From Mycobacterium sp. 1274761.0 (lineage in GTDB: Bacteria; Actinomycetota; Actinomycetes; Mycobacteriales; Mycobacteriaceae): a stretch of 64,000 nt of DNA. This document shows, one piece after another, positions 1-8,009 of this stretch. Within the stretch, counting starts at the first letter, position 1, and every line of letters starts with the position of its first letter. Position numbers and translations under genes: made by a program. The notes below the pieces were generated by a model, which saw nothing but the letters and a program-made list of their open reading frames with translations, did no database searches and was not told the DNA's origin. The DNA is taken from contig NZ_LZMC01000062.1 of assembly GCF_001668615.1 (NCBI RefSeq), positions 1-64,000 on the forward strand, read 5' to 3'.

Positions 1-260
1 ACGTTGTAACAACCCGGCCGGATCTCATCGAGCCCCTGGGGCTCCAAACCGTATTCCTCCTTGGGCCGGCCCGCCACCGCGTTCAACGCGACGTTAGGGA
101 TCACCACATCGCGGAACTGCCAGGTGTCGCTGCCATCGGGGTTGTGCACCAGCCGCGGAGCGTCATCGAGATACTTCTTGGCCAGGTGATTGGTGAACAT
201 GTCAGGCGGCTCGACGATATGGTCATCGACACTGACCAGGATCATGTCTTTCTTATTCAT
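1..260 (-). CDS. Amidohydrolase-2 family protein, N-terminal part (runs off left edge)
   Basis: Only the first 86 codons are in the window; the C-terminus lies beyond base 1. The ATG at 260-258 opens a protein with an early VSVDDHIVEPPDMF stretch, the Asp-Asp-His metal-site signature at the start of amidohydrolase family 2 TIM barrels. The same motif begins the complete paralogue at 5836-7023, and a DEIRPGCY segment matches DEMRPGCY there. The family includes decarboxylases and hydrolases acting on cyclic or carboxylated substrates; the substrate here is unknown. The start overlaps the end of the DUF35 gene by 8 nt, so it is the third gene of a minus-strand operon with the thiolase-like protein. 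Confidence 0.85.
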   Translation of the reverse strand, partial: MNKKDMILVSVDDHIVEPPDMFTNHLAKKYLDDAPRLVHNPDGSDTWQFRDVVIPNVALNAVAGRPKEEYGLEPQGLDEIRPGCYN

Positions 261-687
261 GGGTTTCCTTCCGAGCGGTTTCTGTTGTGGGCGTGAAGAC
301 GGGGACGAGGAAGCCGTCGTCGTCTCGAAATGTGAGCGTGAGTTCCATGTCCGCTTTCAAGGCGTCGACCGGACAATTCTGTATTTCCGTCATGAGCCGC
401 GGTCCTTCCTCGAGGTCGACCATCGCAACGATGTACGGGGTCCGATCAGCGAAAGGCGCTGTGTTCTGGTGGATCACCGTCCAGGTGTAGAGTCGGGCCC
501 GGCCGCTGGCCTGGCTCAGCGCGACGTCGGGGCTCCAGCAATGGGGGCAGAACGGGCGCGCGTAGAGCGAGTTGCGTCGGCAGGATCCGCAGGCGTTGAC
601 CATCAGGCGGCGGTCTTGCACCGCGTCCCACCAGGCCGCACTGTCCAAGTCGATGGTCGGCTTGTCCGGGCCGGTCGGCACAGTCAT
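253..687 (-). CDS. DUF35 / OB-fold Zn-ribbon acyl-CoA-associated protein
   Basis: This 144-residue protein has the rubredoxin-like Zn knuckle CGSCRRNSLYARPFCPHC (C33, C36, C47, C50) followed by an OB-fold half, the standard DUF35 architecture. DUF35 proteins are partners of thiolase-like enzymes; in steroid side-chain degradation they bind Ltp2-type aldolases. The reading frame stays open further upstream, but the ATG at 687 is preferred: it overlaps the thiolase stop in a TGATG arrangement, and the upstream extension runs inside the thiolase gene and resembles no known family. Its position directly behind the thiolase-like gene strongly suggests a physical complex. Confidence 0.9.
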   Translation of the reverse strand: MTVPTGPDKPTIDLDSAAWWDAVQDRRLMVNACGSCRRNSLYARPFCPHCWSPDVALSQASGRARLYTWTVIHQNTAPFADRTPYIVAMVDLEEGPRLMTEIQNCPVDALKADMELTLTFRDDDGFLVPVFTPTTETARKETHE

Positions 688-1832
688 CAGTTCGCACCCA
701 GAACCATGGTGGCGCTGTGGGTGAAGAACCCGCCCATCGCGTGCACACAAGCAAGGCGAGCGTCGTCCACTTGGCGTGTTCCGCACTCGCCCCGGAGTTG
801 GCGCACCGCCTCGACCATCAGGAACATCCCCCGCATGCCGGGATGGCAGGATGCCAGACCGCCCCCGTCGGTGTTGGTGGGCAGCGCTCCGCCCGGTCGC
901 AGCACCCCCGACTCGATAAACGGTCCGCCTTCACCCTTGGCGCAGAAGCCCAGGTCCTCTACGGTCAGCAACACCGTCGAGGTAAACGAGTCGTAGAGCT
1001 GGCACACATCGATGTCGGCCGGGCTGACTCCGGCCCGGGCGAAGGCGCGAGGTCCCGACTGCGCCGCCGCTGTGGTGGTGAAGTCGTCCCATTCGCTCAT
1101 GCTCACGTGCGAGGCCGCGTCGGCGGCACCCAGGATCCAGACCGGCTCCTTGGCGCAGTTCTTGGCCACCTTCTCGCTGGCGAGCACGACGGCTCCGCCC
1201 CCGTCGGTGCGCAGACAGACGTGTTTTGACGTAAACGGCTCGGCCAGCATCGGCGCGGCGGCGACATCGGCGGCGGTGATGCGTTCGCGCTCAAATGCTT
1301 TCTCGTTCATCGCAGCCCACTCATGCGCCGCCACCGCGACCTCAGCCAGTTGCTCCACCGTTGTGCCGTATTCGATCATGTGTCGCCGGGCCGCCATTGC
1401 GTACTTCGCGATCAGCGTTGCGCCGTAAGGGGCTTCGTACTGCATCGCGCCCGCGGTACTCATGGCGGCAGCTGACGTCCGCACTCGGCGCTTCACATCG
1501 GAACGGGCCGTCGATCCGTACGACAGGAGTACGACGTCGACGTCACCTCTCGCGATCGCGTCAGCAGCGTGGCGGGCCATGACCTCCCACGACGACCCGC
1601 CGACGTTGGTGGCGTCGACCCACGTCGGTCGAAGGCCGAGGTACTCGCTCACTTCGACGGGGGGCAGTAGAGCGCCGTGTCCGCCGAATCCGTCGATGTC
1701 GTCCTTGGTCAGGCCGGCGTCGGCGAGGGCACGTTGCGACGATTGAGCCATTAGGGCCACGGCGGTCTTGTCGGGCACCCGCCCGCAGTCGGACAAGGCC
1801 GCGCCGACGATCGCGACACGGTGCGCTGACAT
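687..1832 (-). CDS. Thiolase-like protein of the SCP2/Ltp2 type
   Basis: The 381-residue protein has the thiolase fold pattern: an N-terminal VAIVGAALSDCG strand, a DVVLLSYGS segment, CQLYDSFTS around Y280, and GGGLASCHPG with H330. The nucleophilic Cys expected near residue 80 is absent; the local sequence is NVGGSSWEVM. Loss of this Cys is typical of lipid-transfer-protein-like thiolases such as Ltp2, which act as retro-aldolases on side-chain beta-hydroxyacyl-CoAs with a DUF35 partner. The next gene is a DUF35 protein, which fits. An aldolase rather than thiolase activity is inferred. Transcription diverges from the HpcH/HpaI aldolase gene across a 76-nt gap. Confidence 0.88.
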   Translation of the reverse strand: MSAHRVAIVGAALSDCGRVPDKTAVALMAQSSQRALADAGLTKDDIDGFGGHGALLPPVEVSEYLGLRPTWVDATNVGGSSWEVMARHAADAIARGDVDVVLLSYGSTARSDVKRRVRTSAAAMSTAGAMQYEAPYGATLIAKYAMAARRHMIEYGTTVEQLAEVAVAAHEWAAMNEKAFERERITAADVAAAPMLAEPFTSKHVCLRTDGGGAVVLASEKVAKNCAKEPVWILGAADAASHVSMSEWDDFTTTAAAQSGPRAFARAGVSPADIDVCQLYDSFTSTVLLTVEDLGFCAKGEGGPFIESGVLRPGGALPTNTDGGGLASCHPGMRGMFLMVEAVRQLRGECGTRQVDDARLACVHAMGGFFTHSATMVLGAN

Positions 1833-1908
1833 ACGTCATGGTTACCACATCGATAATGGCGTTAACGACTTGATGGAATGAACGTTCTCAGTCAGTTACC
1901 GTAGGCGT

Positions 1909-2685
1909 GTGCAGGGATCGCTGCGGGAGGCGTTACGTGGTGACGGACTGGTGCTGTGCCTGGCGTTGATGAACGCGCGAACGCCTGACGTGCCTGCCAT
2001 TGCAGCGGCCTGCGGGTACGACGCCGTCTATGTCGACCTCGAACACACATCGACCTCGTTGGAGACTGCGTCGATGCTGTGTGCAGGCGCAGTAGGCGCC
2101 GGCATATCGGGGCTGGTGCGGGTGCCGTCGCACGACCCCAGCGTCATCGCGCGCGTGCTGGACGGTGGTGCAGTGGGAGTCATTGTGCCGCATGTGAACT
2201 CGGTGGGTGAAGCCGATGCGATCGTCGACGCGACGCGTTTTCCGCCGCTGGGCCGTCGCTCGATTTCGGGTCCCAACGCGGTGAGCGGCTACGGGCAGCG
2301 GTCGGCGACCGATCTCACCGAGTTTCTCGACGCGCGCACCGTGGTGGCAGTGATGATCGAGACCCCTGAAGCGGTGGCCGACTGCGAGGGCATTTCGGCG
2401 GTGGCCGGGGTCGACATCGTCCTCATCGGCGCCAGCGACCTGACAGCCGAAATGGGTATTCATGGGCAGTATGAGAATGCTCATTTCCACCATGCAGTAG
2501 AATCGGTCGCAGCGGCTTGTCGCACCCACGGCGTGGCGCTGGGAATGGCCGGGATCAAGTCCCTTGACCTGCTCGAACGGTTCGTAGGCGAAGGTCTGCG
2601 ATTCATTTCGGCAGGCACGGATGTCGGGATGATGACCGAGGCGGCCACCACCCGCGCACGCGCATTGCGGGGGCTCGAGCCGTAG
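1909..2685 (+). CDS. HpcH/HpaI-family class II aldolase
   Basis: The 258-residue protein starts at GTG 1909. It carries the family's active-site pattern: YVDLEH with H46 as general base, VRVPSHD with R71, IETPEA with E151 and GASDL with D177 as divalent metal ligands. Family members cleave 4-hydroxy-2-oxo acids to pyruvate plus an aldehyde, or act on citramalyl/malyl-type substrates. It is the first gene of a tight plus-strand series with the dioxygenase, 2-hydroxyacid dehydrogenase and crotonase, so it probably acts on a hydroxylated or oxo-acid intermediate of the same pathway. The exact substrate cannot be assigned. Confidence 0.88.
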   Translation: MQGSLREALRGDGLVLCLALMNARTPDVPAIAAACGYDAVYVDLEHTSTSLETASMLCAGAVGAGISGLVRVPSHDPSVIARVLDGGAVGVIVPHVNSVGEADAIVDATRFPPLGRRSISGPNAVSGYGQRSATDLTEFLDARTVVAVMIETPEAVADCEGISAVAGVDIVLIGASDLTAEMGIHGQYENAHFHHAVESVAAACRTHGVALGMAGIKSLDLLERFVGEGLRFISAGTDVGMMTEAATTRARALRGLEP

Positions 2686-2723
2686 CACCAAACGATAGCC
2701 TCTCCACCGAAACAGGAGGACGG

Positions 2724-3839
2724 ATGCCCACCGCGATCTACACTGAACAAGTCACCGATCCGATGGCGTGGACGGGCGCCGACTTCACCAGCAAGGAAGA
2801 TTTCGCGTTCGACCTGTCCTCCCGCAATGTTGCTGCGCTGGAATCGATTCTGGCGAAAACCGCTGGCAAGGACCGCGACGAGATCACACCAGAGGATGCG
2901 CGGCATCCGGATCTGGACGACGATTTGTCGCGGCTGTACCGGGACTTGATGTTCGGCAAGGGTTTGGCGTGCGTCCGCGGGTTTCCCGTCGAACAGCATT
3001 CGATCGAGGACCTCGAGCGCATCTACTGGGCGTTCTGCACCCATCTGGGATACCTGGTGTCGAACAACTCGTTCGGTCACCGGATGGTGCGGGTGCAGGA
3101 GGAGATCCTGCCCAACGGCGTGCAACCTGCCAGGGGCACCAAATCACGGGCCGAGCTCGCCATGCACAACGACGCCGCGGACATCTTGTCTCTGCTGTGC
3201 GTTTATCCGGCGGCGCAGGGCGGCGAGAGCCAGTTCGCCAGCGGCCCCGCGGCGCACAACCGCATACTGGCCGAACGGCCCGATCTGCTCGATGTGCTGT
3301 ACCAGGGGTTCCCACATCACCGTCGCAGTGAGCAGCCCGATGATCAACCGGACGTCACGCCCTACGACGTGCCGGTTTTCTCGCAGATCGACGGACGCAT
3401 CTGCATCAACTTCACGTACAGCAGCATCCTGCCCGCGATGAAGACCATCGGTCGCGAATTCACGCCGAAGGAGGAGGAAGCAGTCGAATTGCTGCGCACC
3501 ATCCTCGTGGAACAGCAGGTCGAGTTCCGTCTGGAGTCGGGCGAAGCCGCCGTGGCCAACAACTTCGCGATGTGCCACTCGCGATCGGATTTCGTCAGCA
3601 GCAACGACCCCAAGAAGGCTCGTTGCTTCCTGCGCGCGTGGATGGAGGTGCCTCGCGAAGACCGGCGACTGCCGATCGGCCGGGAGTACTTCCACATGGA
3701 GAACAAGGATCTGCGGCTCGGGTACGACATCGTGGAGGGCAGAGACGGCGCCATTGCCCGCAACGACTACAAGAACGTCGACGCCGCCCTCGCCGACATG
3801 TTCAAGGCAGCCCAGGCAAAACCCAAGTTGAAGAAATGA
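2724..3839 (+). CDS. TauD/TfdA-type Fe(II)/2-oxoglutarate dioxygenase
   Basis: The 371-residue protein has an intact facial triad: H148-N-D150 and a distal H285 in FAMCHSRSD. Basic residues in KARCFLRAW (R300/R304) are placed to hold 2-oxoglutarate. A purine-rich CAGGAGGA ribosome site precedes ATG 2724. The family hydroxylates unactivated C-H bonds, usually next to an acidic or amine group, with loss of CO2 from 2-oxoglutarate. The sequence between the triad residues (CVYPAAQGGESQF) is typical of the family. It lies between the aldolase and a 2-hydroxyacid dehydrogenase whose ATG overlaps its stop, so co-translation is likely. Confidence 0.9.
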   Translation: MPTAIYTEQVTDPMAWTGADFTSKEDFAFDLSSRNVAALESILAKTAGKDRDEITPEDARHPDLDDDLSRLYRDLMFGKGLACVRGFPVEQHSIEDLERIYWAFCTHLGYLVSNNSFGHRMVRVQEEILPNGVQPARGTKSRAELAMHNDAADILSLLCVYPAAQGGESQFASGPAAHNRILAERPDLLDVLYQGFPHHRRSEQPDDQPDVTPYDVPVFSQIDGRICINFTYSSILPAMKTIGREFTPKEEEAVELLRTILVEQQVEFRLESGEAAVANNFAMCHSRSDFVSSNDPKKARCFLRAWMEVPREDRRLPIGREYFHMENKDLRLGYDIVEGRDGAIARNDYKNVDAALADMFKAAQAKPKLKK

Positions 3840-4936
3840 CCGCTGGCACCCGCCCGCGGTTGGTCTACGAACGCTGGACCGATCCGGTCGCCGGGGACAT
3901 CCTCGAGGTCTCCGATATCGACGTCGTCAGGCTCGATCTGAATGCGTCGGACGAAGAGAACTGGGCGGCGTTGAAGTCGGCGCACGGGTATCAGGTCGCG
4001 ACCCGTACCGACGTTGCTCGACATGCCGGCGGTGCACAGTGGCTCGCCGGCTCGGCGCTGGTGAAGCGCTGCGAGCAGCTTCTGGCCGTGTGTTCGGCCG
4101 GTGCCGGCTACGACGTGATCGACGTCGAAGCGTGCACGCGGGCCGGCGTCGCCGTATGCAACAACTCCGGACCCGGTGCTGAAGCCGTCGCCGAGCATGC
4201 ACTGGGGTTCATGCTCGACCTCGCGAAGAAGATCACAGTGTCCGACCGCGTGCTGCGCGCCGGACCCCTAGCAGATCGACTGGTGCTGCGGGGAACTCAG
4301 CTGCTGGGCAAGACGCTCGGCGTCATCGGTCTCGGCGCCATCGGAGGCCGGCTCGTCGAGCTGTGCGCACCGTTTGGAATGGAAGTCTTGGTGTTCGACC
4401 CGTACCTGGACGAGGCGACTGCCAAGGCCCGCGATGTGCGGCTGGTCGGCCTGACCGAGTTGGTCGAGCAGGCGGACTTCGTTCAGGTCACCTGCCCGCT
4501 GACCGCCGAAACACGGGGCCTGATCGGGGCTGCCCAATTCGCGGCGATGAAGCCGACGGCCTTCTTCATCACGACGGCGCGGGGCCTGGTCCACGACGAG
4601 GGGGCGCTACTCGACGCGCTCGTCAGCGGAGACATTGCCGGTGCAGGTCTGGACGTCTTCCACGAAGAGCCGCCGCGCCCGGACAACCCGCTGCTGCATC
4701 TCGACAACGTCGTGGCCACACCACACACCGCGGGGATCACCGTCGAGGCGGCCCGCGACATCGCCATTGCCACCGCCACTCAATGGCAGACCATCTTCGA
4801 CGGAGGCATGCCACCGCGGCTGTTGAACCCGGATGTCTGGCCGCGCTACTGCGAGCGGTTCAACGACATTCTCGGGTTCCGTCCAGACGCCACTTCAGAA
4901 TCGCTGGGGTCGGAGAACAGGAGCCACGCGACGTGA
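3836..4936 (+). CDS. NAD-dependent D-2-hydroxyacid dehydrogenase
   Basis: Starting at the ATG that overlaps the dioxygenase stop (ATGA), the product has 366 residues, normal for the family. The NAD-binding GLGAIG motif is at 165-170. The catalytic triad is visible as R249 (TTARG), E278 (DVFHEEPP) and H297 (ATPHTAG). These enzymes interconvert 2-oxoacids and D-2-hydroxyacids, and include glyoxylate/hydroxypyruvate reductases and phosphoglycerate dehydrogenases. The operon context suggests it handles the 2-oxo or 2-hydroxy acid made or used by the neighbouring aldolase and dioxygenase. A longer upstream frame exists but lies inside the dioxygenase gene and is not homologous. Confidence 0.9.
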   Translation: MTAGTRPRLVYERWTDPVAGDILEVSDIDVVRLDLNASDEENWAALKSAHGYQVATRTDVARHAGGAQWLAGSALVKRCEQLLAVCSAGAGYDVIDVEACTRAGVAVCNNSGPGAEAVAEHALGFMLDLAKKITVSDRVLRAGPLADRLVLRGTQLLGKTLGVIGLGAIGGRLVELCAPFGMEVLVFDPYLDEATAKARDVRLVGLTELVEQADFVQVTCPLTAETRGLIGAAQFAAMKPTAFFITTARGLVHDEGALLDALVSGDIAGAGLDVFHEEPPRPDNPLLHLDNVVATPHTAGITVEAARDIAIATATQWQTIFDGGMPPRLLNPDVWPRYCERFNDILGFRPDATSESLGSENRSHAT

Positions 4937-5757
4937 CGCATTTCGACACGATCGAGGTCGAGACGAGGGGTCACACCGCGTGCGTGACGCTCAACCGCCC
5001 CGAGGTGCTCAACGCGATCAACGACGAGATGATCGCCGAACTCACGGTTGCCTACGCAGAGATCGAACGCTCCCAGGACGTCTGGACGGTCATCATCACC
5101 GGGGCCGGCCGCGCACTCTGCGTCGGGGCGGACGTGAATAAAGCCGCAGACCACGACATGGAGAACGCGCCGGGTATCGACAACCAGGGAGAGCCGATTC
5201 TGAGCTCGATGCGACAGTGGGATGCGCCGCAGGAGGCGACGCCGCCATGGTTGCAGATGACGAAGCCGATCATCTGCGCGGTGAACGGAATCGCCTGCGG
5301 CGCCGGGATGGATCTCGTGACGACGGCCGATATCACCATCGCGTCCGAGCACGCGACTCTGATGGATCCGCACGTGAGTATCGGCGTGACGTCAGGCCGC
5401 GAAGGTGTGCGACTCGCGCGGATTCTGCCGCTACCTGTCGCGATGCGGCTGATCCTGATGGGCAAACACGAGCGACTCGACGCTCAGCGCGCCTACGATC
5501 TGGGCGTCTTCACCGAAGTCGTTGCGCATGACTCGCTGATGGACCGGGCGTGGGAGGTCGCCGATGTGGTGAACTCGAATGCGCCTCTGGCGGTGCGTGG
5601 TTCGCGCATGGCGGTGCGCAAGGGACTGACACTGCCGATCTACGAGGCCGAGCTGCTCGCAGAGAACTACCGAATGAAGGTCGCGCTGACCAAGGATGCG
5701 ATCGAAGGCCCCCGCGCGTTTCTAGAGAAGCGCAAACCGGACTGGAAGGCGCTGTAG
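4933..5757 (+). CDS. Enoyl-CoA hydratase/isomerase (crotonase) family protein
   Basis: The 274-residue crotonase starts at GTG 4933, overlapping the previous stop by 4 nt. Crotonase landmarks are VTLNRPEVLNAI, an oxyanion-hole loop GAGRALCVGAD, and GIACGAGMDL. The two glutamates of classical hydratases are not in their usual places: CGAGMD has Asp where GGGxE is expected, and DPHVSIG replaces the PEITLG-type segment. It may therefore be an isomerase, C-C hydrolase or another crotonase activity. It ends the 1909-5757 operon and is followed by a long inverted repeat and a convergent amidohydrolase gene. Confidence 0.88.
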   Translation: MTHFDTIEVETRGHTACVTLNRPEVLNAINDEMIAELTVAYAEIERSQDVWTVIITGAGRALCVGADVNKAADHDMENAPGIDNQGEPILSSMRQWDAPQEATPPWLQMTKPIICAVNGIACGAGMDLVTTADITIASEHATLMDPHVSIGVTSGREGVRLARILPLPVAMRLILMGKHERLDAQRAYDLGVFTEVVAHDSLMDRAWEVADVVNSNAPLAVRGSRMAVRKGLTLPIYEAELLAENYRMKVALTKDAIEGPRAFLEKRKPDWKAL

Positions 5758-5765
5758 CTTCCAAC

Positions 5766-5827
5766 CGCGAGCAGACGCAAACGCACACTCTCTACGGCGT
5801 GTCGCGATGCACTTGCGTCTGCTCGCG
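5766..5827. terminator. 15-bp perfect inverted repeat between convergent genes
   Basis: Arms CGCGAGCAGACGCAA (5766-5780) and its exact complement (5813-5827) flank a 32-nt loop. It lies in the 78-nt gap between the crotonase and amidohydrolase stops, where a bidirectional terminator is expected. No U-tract is present, as is usual in actinobacteria. The arms look like a mobile extragenic palindrome rather than a unique hairpin, but no second copy was noticed in this window. Confidence 0.55.
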
Positions 5828-5835
5828 AGGAGAAG

Positions 5836-7023
5836 CTACGCCAGCCCGAAGAAGTCTTTGGCGTTGGTTGACAGCACCTTGCGCTTGGTCGCCTCGTCGA
5901 GCCCCTCGGTCGCCTTATTGGCGACGTCCATGCTGTGCGGCCAGTTGGTGTCGTTGTGCGGGTAGTCAGTTTCGAACATGAGCTGGTCCTCGCCGACGAG
6001 GTCGAGAATGCGGAAGGCGACCGGGTCGCCGAACGTCGAGAACCACACGCGACCCGGCACCTGGGTGCTCGGCGGCTCGGTCAGCAGAGGGTGTATGCCG
6101 CCCCAGGCGCGCCGGTCCTCCCAAACCTCGTCCACGCGCTGCAGGTAGTAGGGAATCCAACCGGCCTGCGCCTCCGCGAACGCAATCTTGAGCTTCGGAA
6201 ACTGCTTGAGCTTGGCGGAGAACAACCAGTCCACGAGCGCGATGGTGCAGTTGACCGCCATCAGCGCGCTGGTGACGACGTGCGGAGAGTCGGGCGAGGA
6301 CTTGGTGAGCGACGAACTGGACCCGATGTGCAACATGATGCCGACGTCGTTGCGCTCACAGGCGGCGAAGAACGGATCCCAATAGCCGCTGTGAATCGAC
6401 GGTAGGTCGAGGCGAGCCGGTAGTTCAGAGAAGCACACGGCAGGCATCCCCTTGGCTGCCACCCGATCTACTTCTTTGACGGCCAGATCGACATCCCAAA
6501 GCGGAATGATGCCAAGCGGAATCAGCCTGCCGTTGGAATCGCCGCCCCACTCGTCGATCTGGAAGTCGTTGTAGGCCTGCACACAGAGCAGCGCGAGGTC
6601 CTTGTCCTTGCCGTGCAGGAAGCGTTGGCCGCAGAAGCGGACGAGGGTATTCGGGAAACACGCCGACGCTTCGATCCCGGCGATGTCCATGTCCGCGAGC
6701 CGATCCGCGGGACGGTAGCAACCGGGTCGCATCTCGTCGTAGGTGATCGGATCGGTGGTCAGCTCGTCGATCTCGTAGCCGGCGGCCGCACTGATGAGCG
6801 GAATGGGGATTATCGAATCCTCGTAATGCCAGATGTCGGCCTCGCGACCACCTTCGTCGTCGACGAACGCAACGTCGGACGTCACCGACGGGTCCATCCG
6901 CCCGCGATGCCGGACAATGCGCGGTCCGACGTCCCGGTAGCGCTCGGGCAGCCTGCTGGTCCACAGATCGGCCGGTTCTACAAGGTGGTCGTCCGGCGAA
7001 ACGATCAGGATGTCTGCACTCAA
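5836..7023 (-). CDS. Amidohydrolase-2 family metal-dependent hydrolase
   Basis: The 395-residue protein has the DDH signature (residues 11-13 in VSPDDHLVEP), H232 in MLHIGSS, and the C-terminal metal ligand D353 in FETDYPHND, consistent with a complete amidohydrolase-2 barrel. The FAEAQAGW segment has Glu284 where many relatives have FxESGxGW. Family members decarboxylate or hydrolyse cyclic substrates; in actinobacteria they are often found in steroid and terpenoid gene neighbourhoods. It is a paralogue of the truncated gene at 1-260. It is transcribed away from the TetR gene at 7218 across a 194-nt gap that holds a palindrome, so that regulator may control it. Confidence 0.9.
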   Translation of the reverse strand: MSADILIVSPDDHLVEPADLWTSRLPERYRDVGPRIVRHRGRMDPSVTSDVAFVDDEGGREADIWHYEDSIIPIPLISAAAGYEIDELTTDPITYDEMRPGCYRPADRLADMDIAGIEASACFPNTLVRFCGQRFLHGKDKDLALLCVQAYNDFQIDEWGGDSNGRLIPLGIIPLWDVDLAVKEVDRVAAKGMPAVCFSELPARLDLPSIHSGYWDPFFAACERNDVGIMLHIGSSSSLTKSSPDSPHVVTSALMAVNCTIALVDWLFSAKLKQFPKLKIAFAEAQAGWIPYYLQRVDEVWEDRRAWGGIHPLLTEPPSTQVPGRVWFSTFGDPVAFRILDLVGEDQLMFETDYPHNDTNWPHSMDVANKATEGLDEATKRKVLSTNAKDFFGLA

Positions 7024-7072
7024 CGCTGCACTCCTTCGAAGACGACTGTCACATCATCTATGTAGAACTTGA

Positions 7073-7090
7073 ATTCCCGCTAGCGAGAAT
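7073..7090. promoter_or_regulatory. Probable TetR operator palindrome
   Basis: ATTCCCGCT-AGCGAGAAT is an 18-bp palindrome with one mismatched pair, centred between the amidohydrolase start (7023) and the TetR start (7218). A gene-neighbour operator in a divergent promoter is the usual arrangement for TetR autoregulation. Site assignment is by position and symmetry only. Confidence 0.5.
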
Positions 7091-7217
7091 GGCCGTTTCC
7101 AGAGTAGCGCATTGCCGTGTGTCGGTGCGCGTCGGTGCTGCGGACGCCGAGCATGTCAACATACGCGCGTAGGTAGGTCCGACGGCGCAGGCGAAGAACG
7201 CGTATTCTCAGTCCATC

Positions 7218-8009
7218 ATGACTGCCAAAAAGCGCGCCGGACAAGAACCCAACGCCGAGCTCGAGCTCGTCGAAGCCGAACTTGAGATGCCCACCAGCTG
7301 GCAGGAGCGCACGATCGAGCGGCGGCTCAGCCAGGCGCGGGCACGCGCATTGGCGCGCAGCTCGAGGTTCCTGGCCACCGCGCTCGAGCTGGTCGAGGAG
7401 TCCGGACGGGCAGACTTCACGATCCAGACGCTGATCGACCGGTCCAACCTGAGCCTGCGCGCGTTCTACCAACACTTCGCGGGCAAGGAAGAACTCTTGT
7501 TGGCGCTTTACGAGAACGCCACAAGCCAGTTCATCGAGGCCATCCGGCACGAGGTCGCCGCCGCGGACGGTCCGATGGCACAGCTCGAAGCGTTCTGTCG
7601 CGGGTTTCTCTCTCGCGCCGAGTCATCCGAGGCCATTGGCGGCCGGGTCATGACGATCTACAACTTGAGTCTGGAGATCGAACGACCGGCCGATTTCGCC
7701 AAGATCTGGGAGCCGCACCAGAAGCTGCTCACCAAGATCCTCACCTCGTGTTCACGGGCAGGGCTTGTCCGCAAGGACATGACACCGGCCCAGCTGACCA
7801 CGCTACTCAATTCGACTCTCATCGCACTGGCCCAGATCGGTGTGTTCCACTTGGGCGTTAAGGGCGCCGAGCTCACCGAGGACCAATTGTGGGCGTGGTG
7901 TCTGCAGGCGCTCACCCCGCCGGCCGGCCCCACCAAGACGAAGGCGGTCGCCGCCAAGGCCGCCCCGAAGAAGGCTGCCCCGCGCAAGCCGCGCAAGCTA
8001 ACGGGGTAG
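7218..8009 (+). CDS. TetR-family transcriptional regulator with basic C-terminal tail
   Basis: The 263-residue protein carries an N-terminal TetR helix-turn-helix (about 66-88, DFTIQTLIDRSNLSLRAFYQHF) after a roughly 45-residue N-terminal arm, then an all-alpha ligand domain. The final 20 residues are rich in Lys, Ala and Pro (AAPKKAAPRKPRK), like histone H1 or mycobacterial basic tails, and may add nonspecific DNA affinity. It is clearly paralogous to the regulator at 31790-32527: WQERxxERRL, RxFYQHFAGKxELLLALYE and WEPHxKLLT are shared. It faces the amidohydrolase gene divergently and overlaps the acyl-CoA dehydrogenase 3' end by 12 nt. It probably represses this catabolic block in response to an acyl-CoA or pathway intermediate. 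Confidence 0.92.
   Translation: MTAKKRAGQEPNAELELVEAELEMPTSWQERTIERRLSQARARALARSSRFLATALELVEESGRADFTIQTLIDRSNLSLRAFYQHFAGKEELLLALYENATSQFIEAIRHEVAAADGPMAQLEAFCRGFLSRAESSEAIGGRVMTIYNLSLEIERPADFAKIWEPHQKLLTKILTSCSRAGLVRKDMTPAQLTTLLNSTLIALAQIGVFHLGVKGAELTEDQLWAWCLQALTPPAGPTKTKAVAAKAAPKKAAPRKPRKLTG

Noticed and set aside
1933..2691. Long open frame antisense to the HpcH/HpaI aldolase
   Set aside because: The composition is typical of a GC-rich shadow frame; the plus-strand frame has all aldolase catalytic residues.
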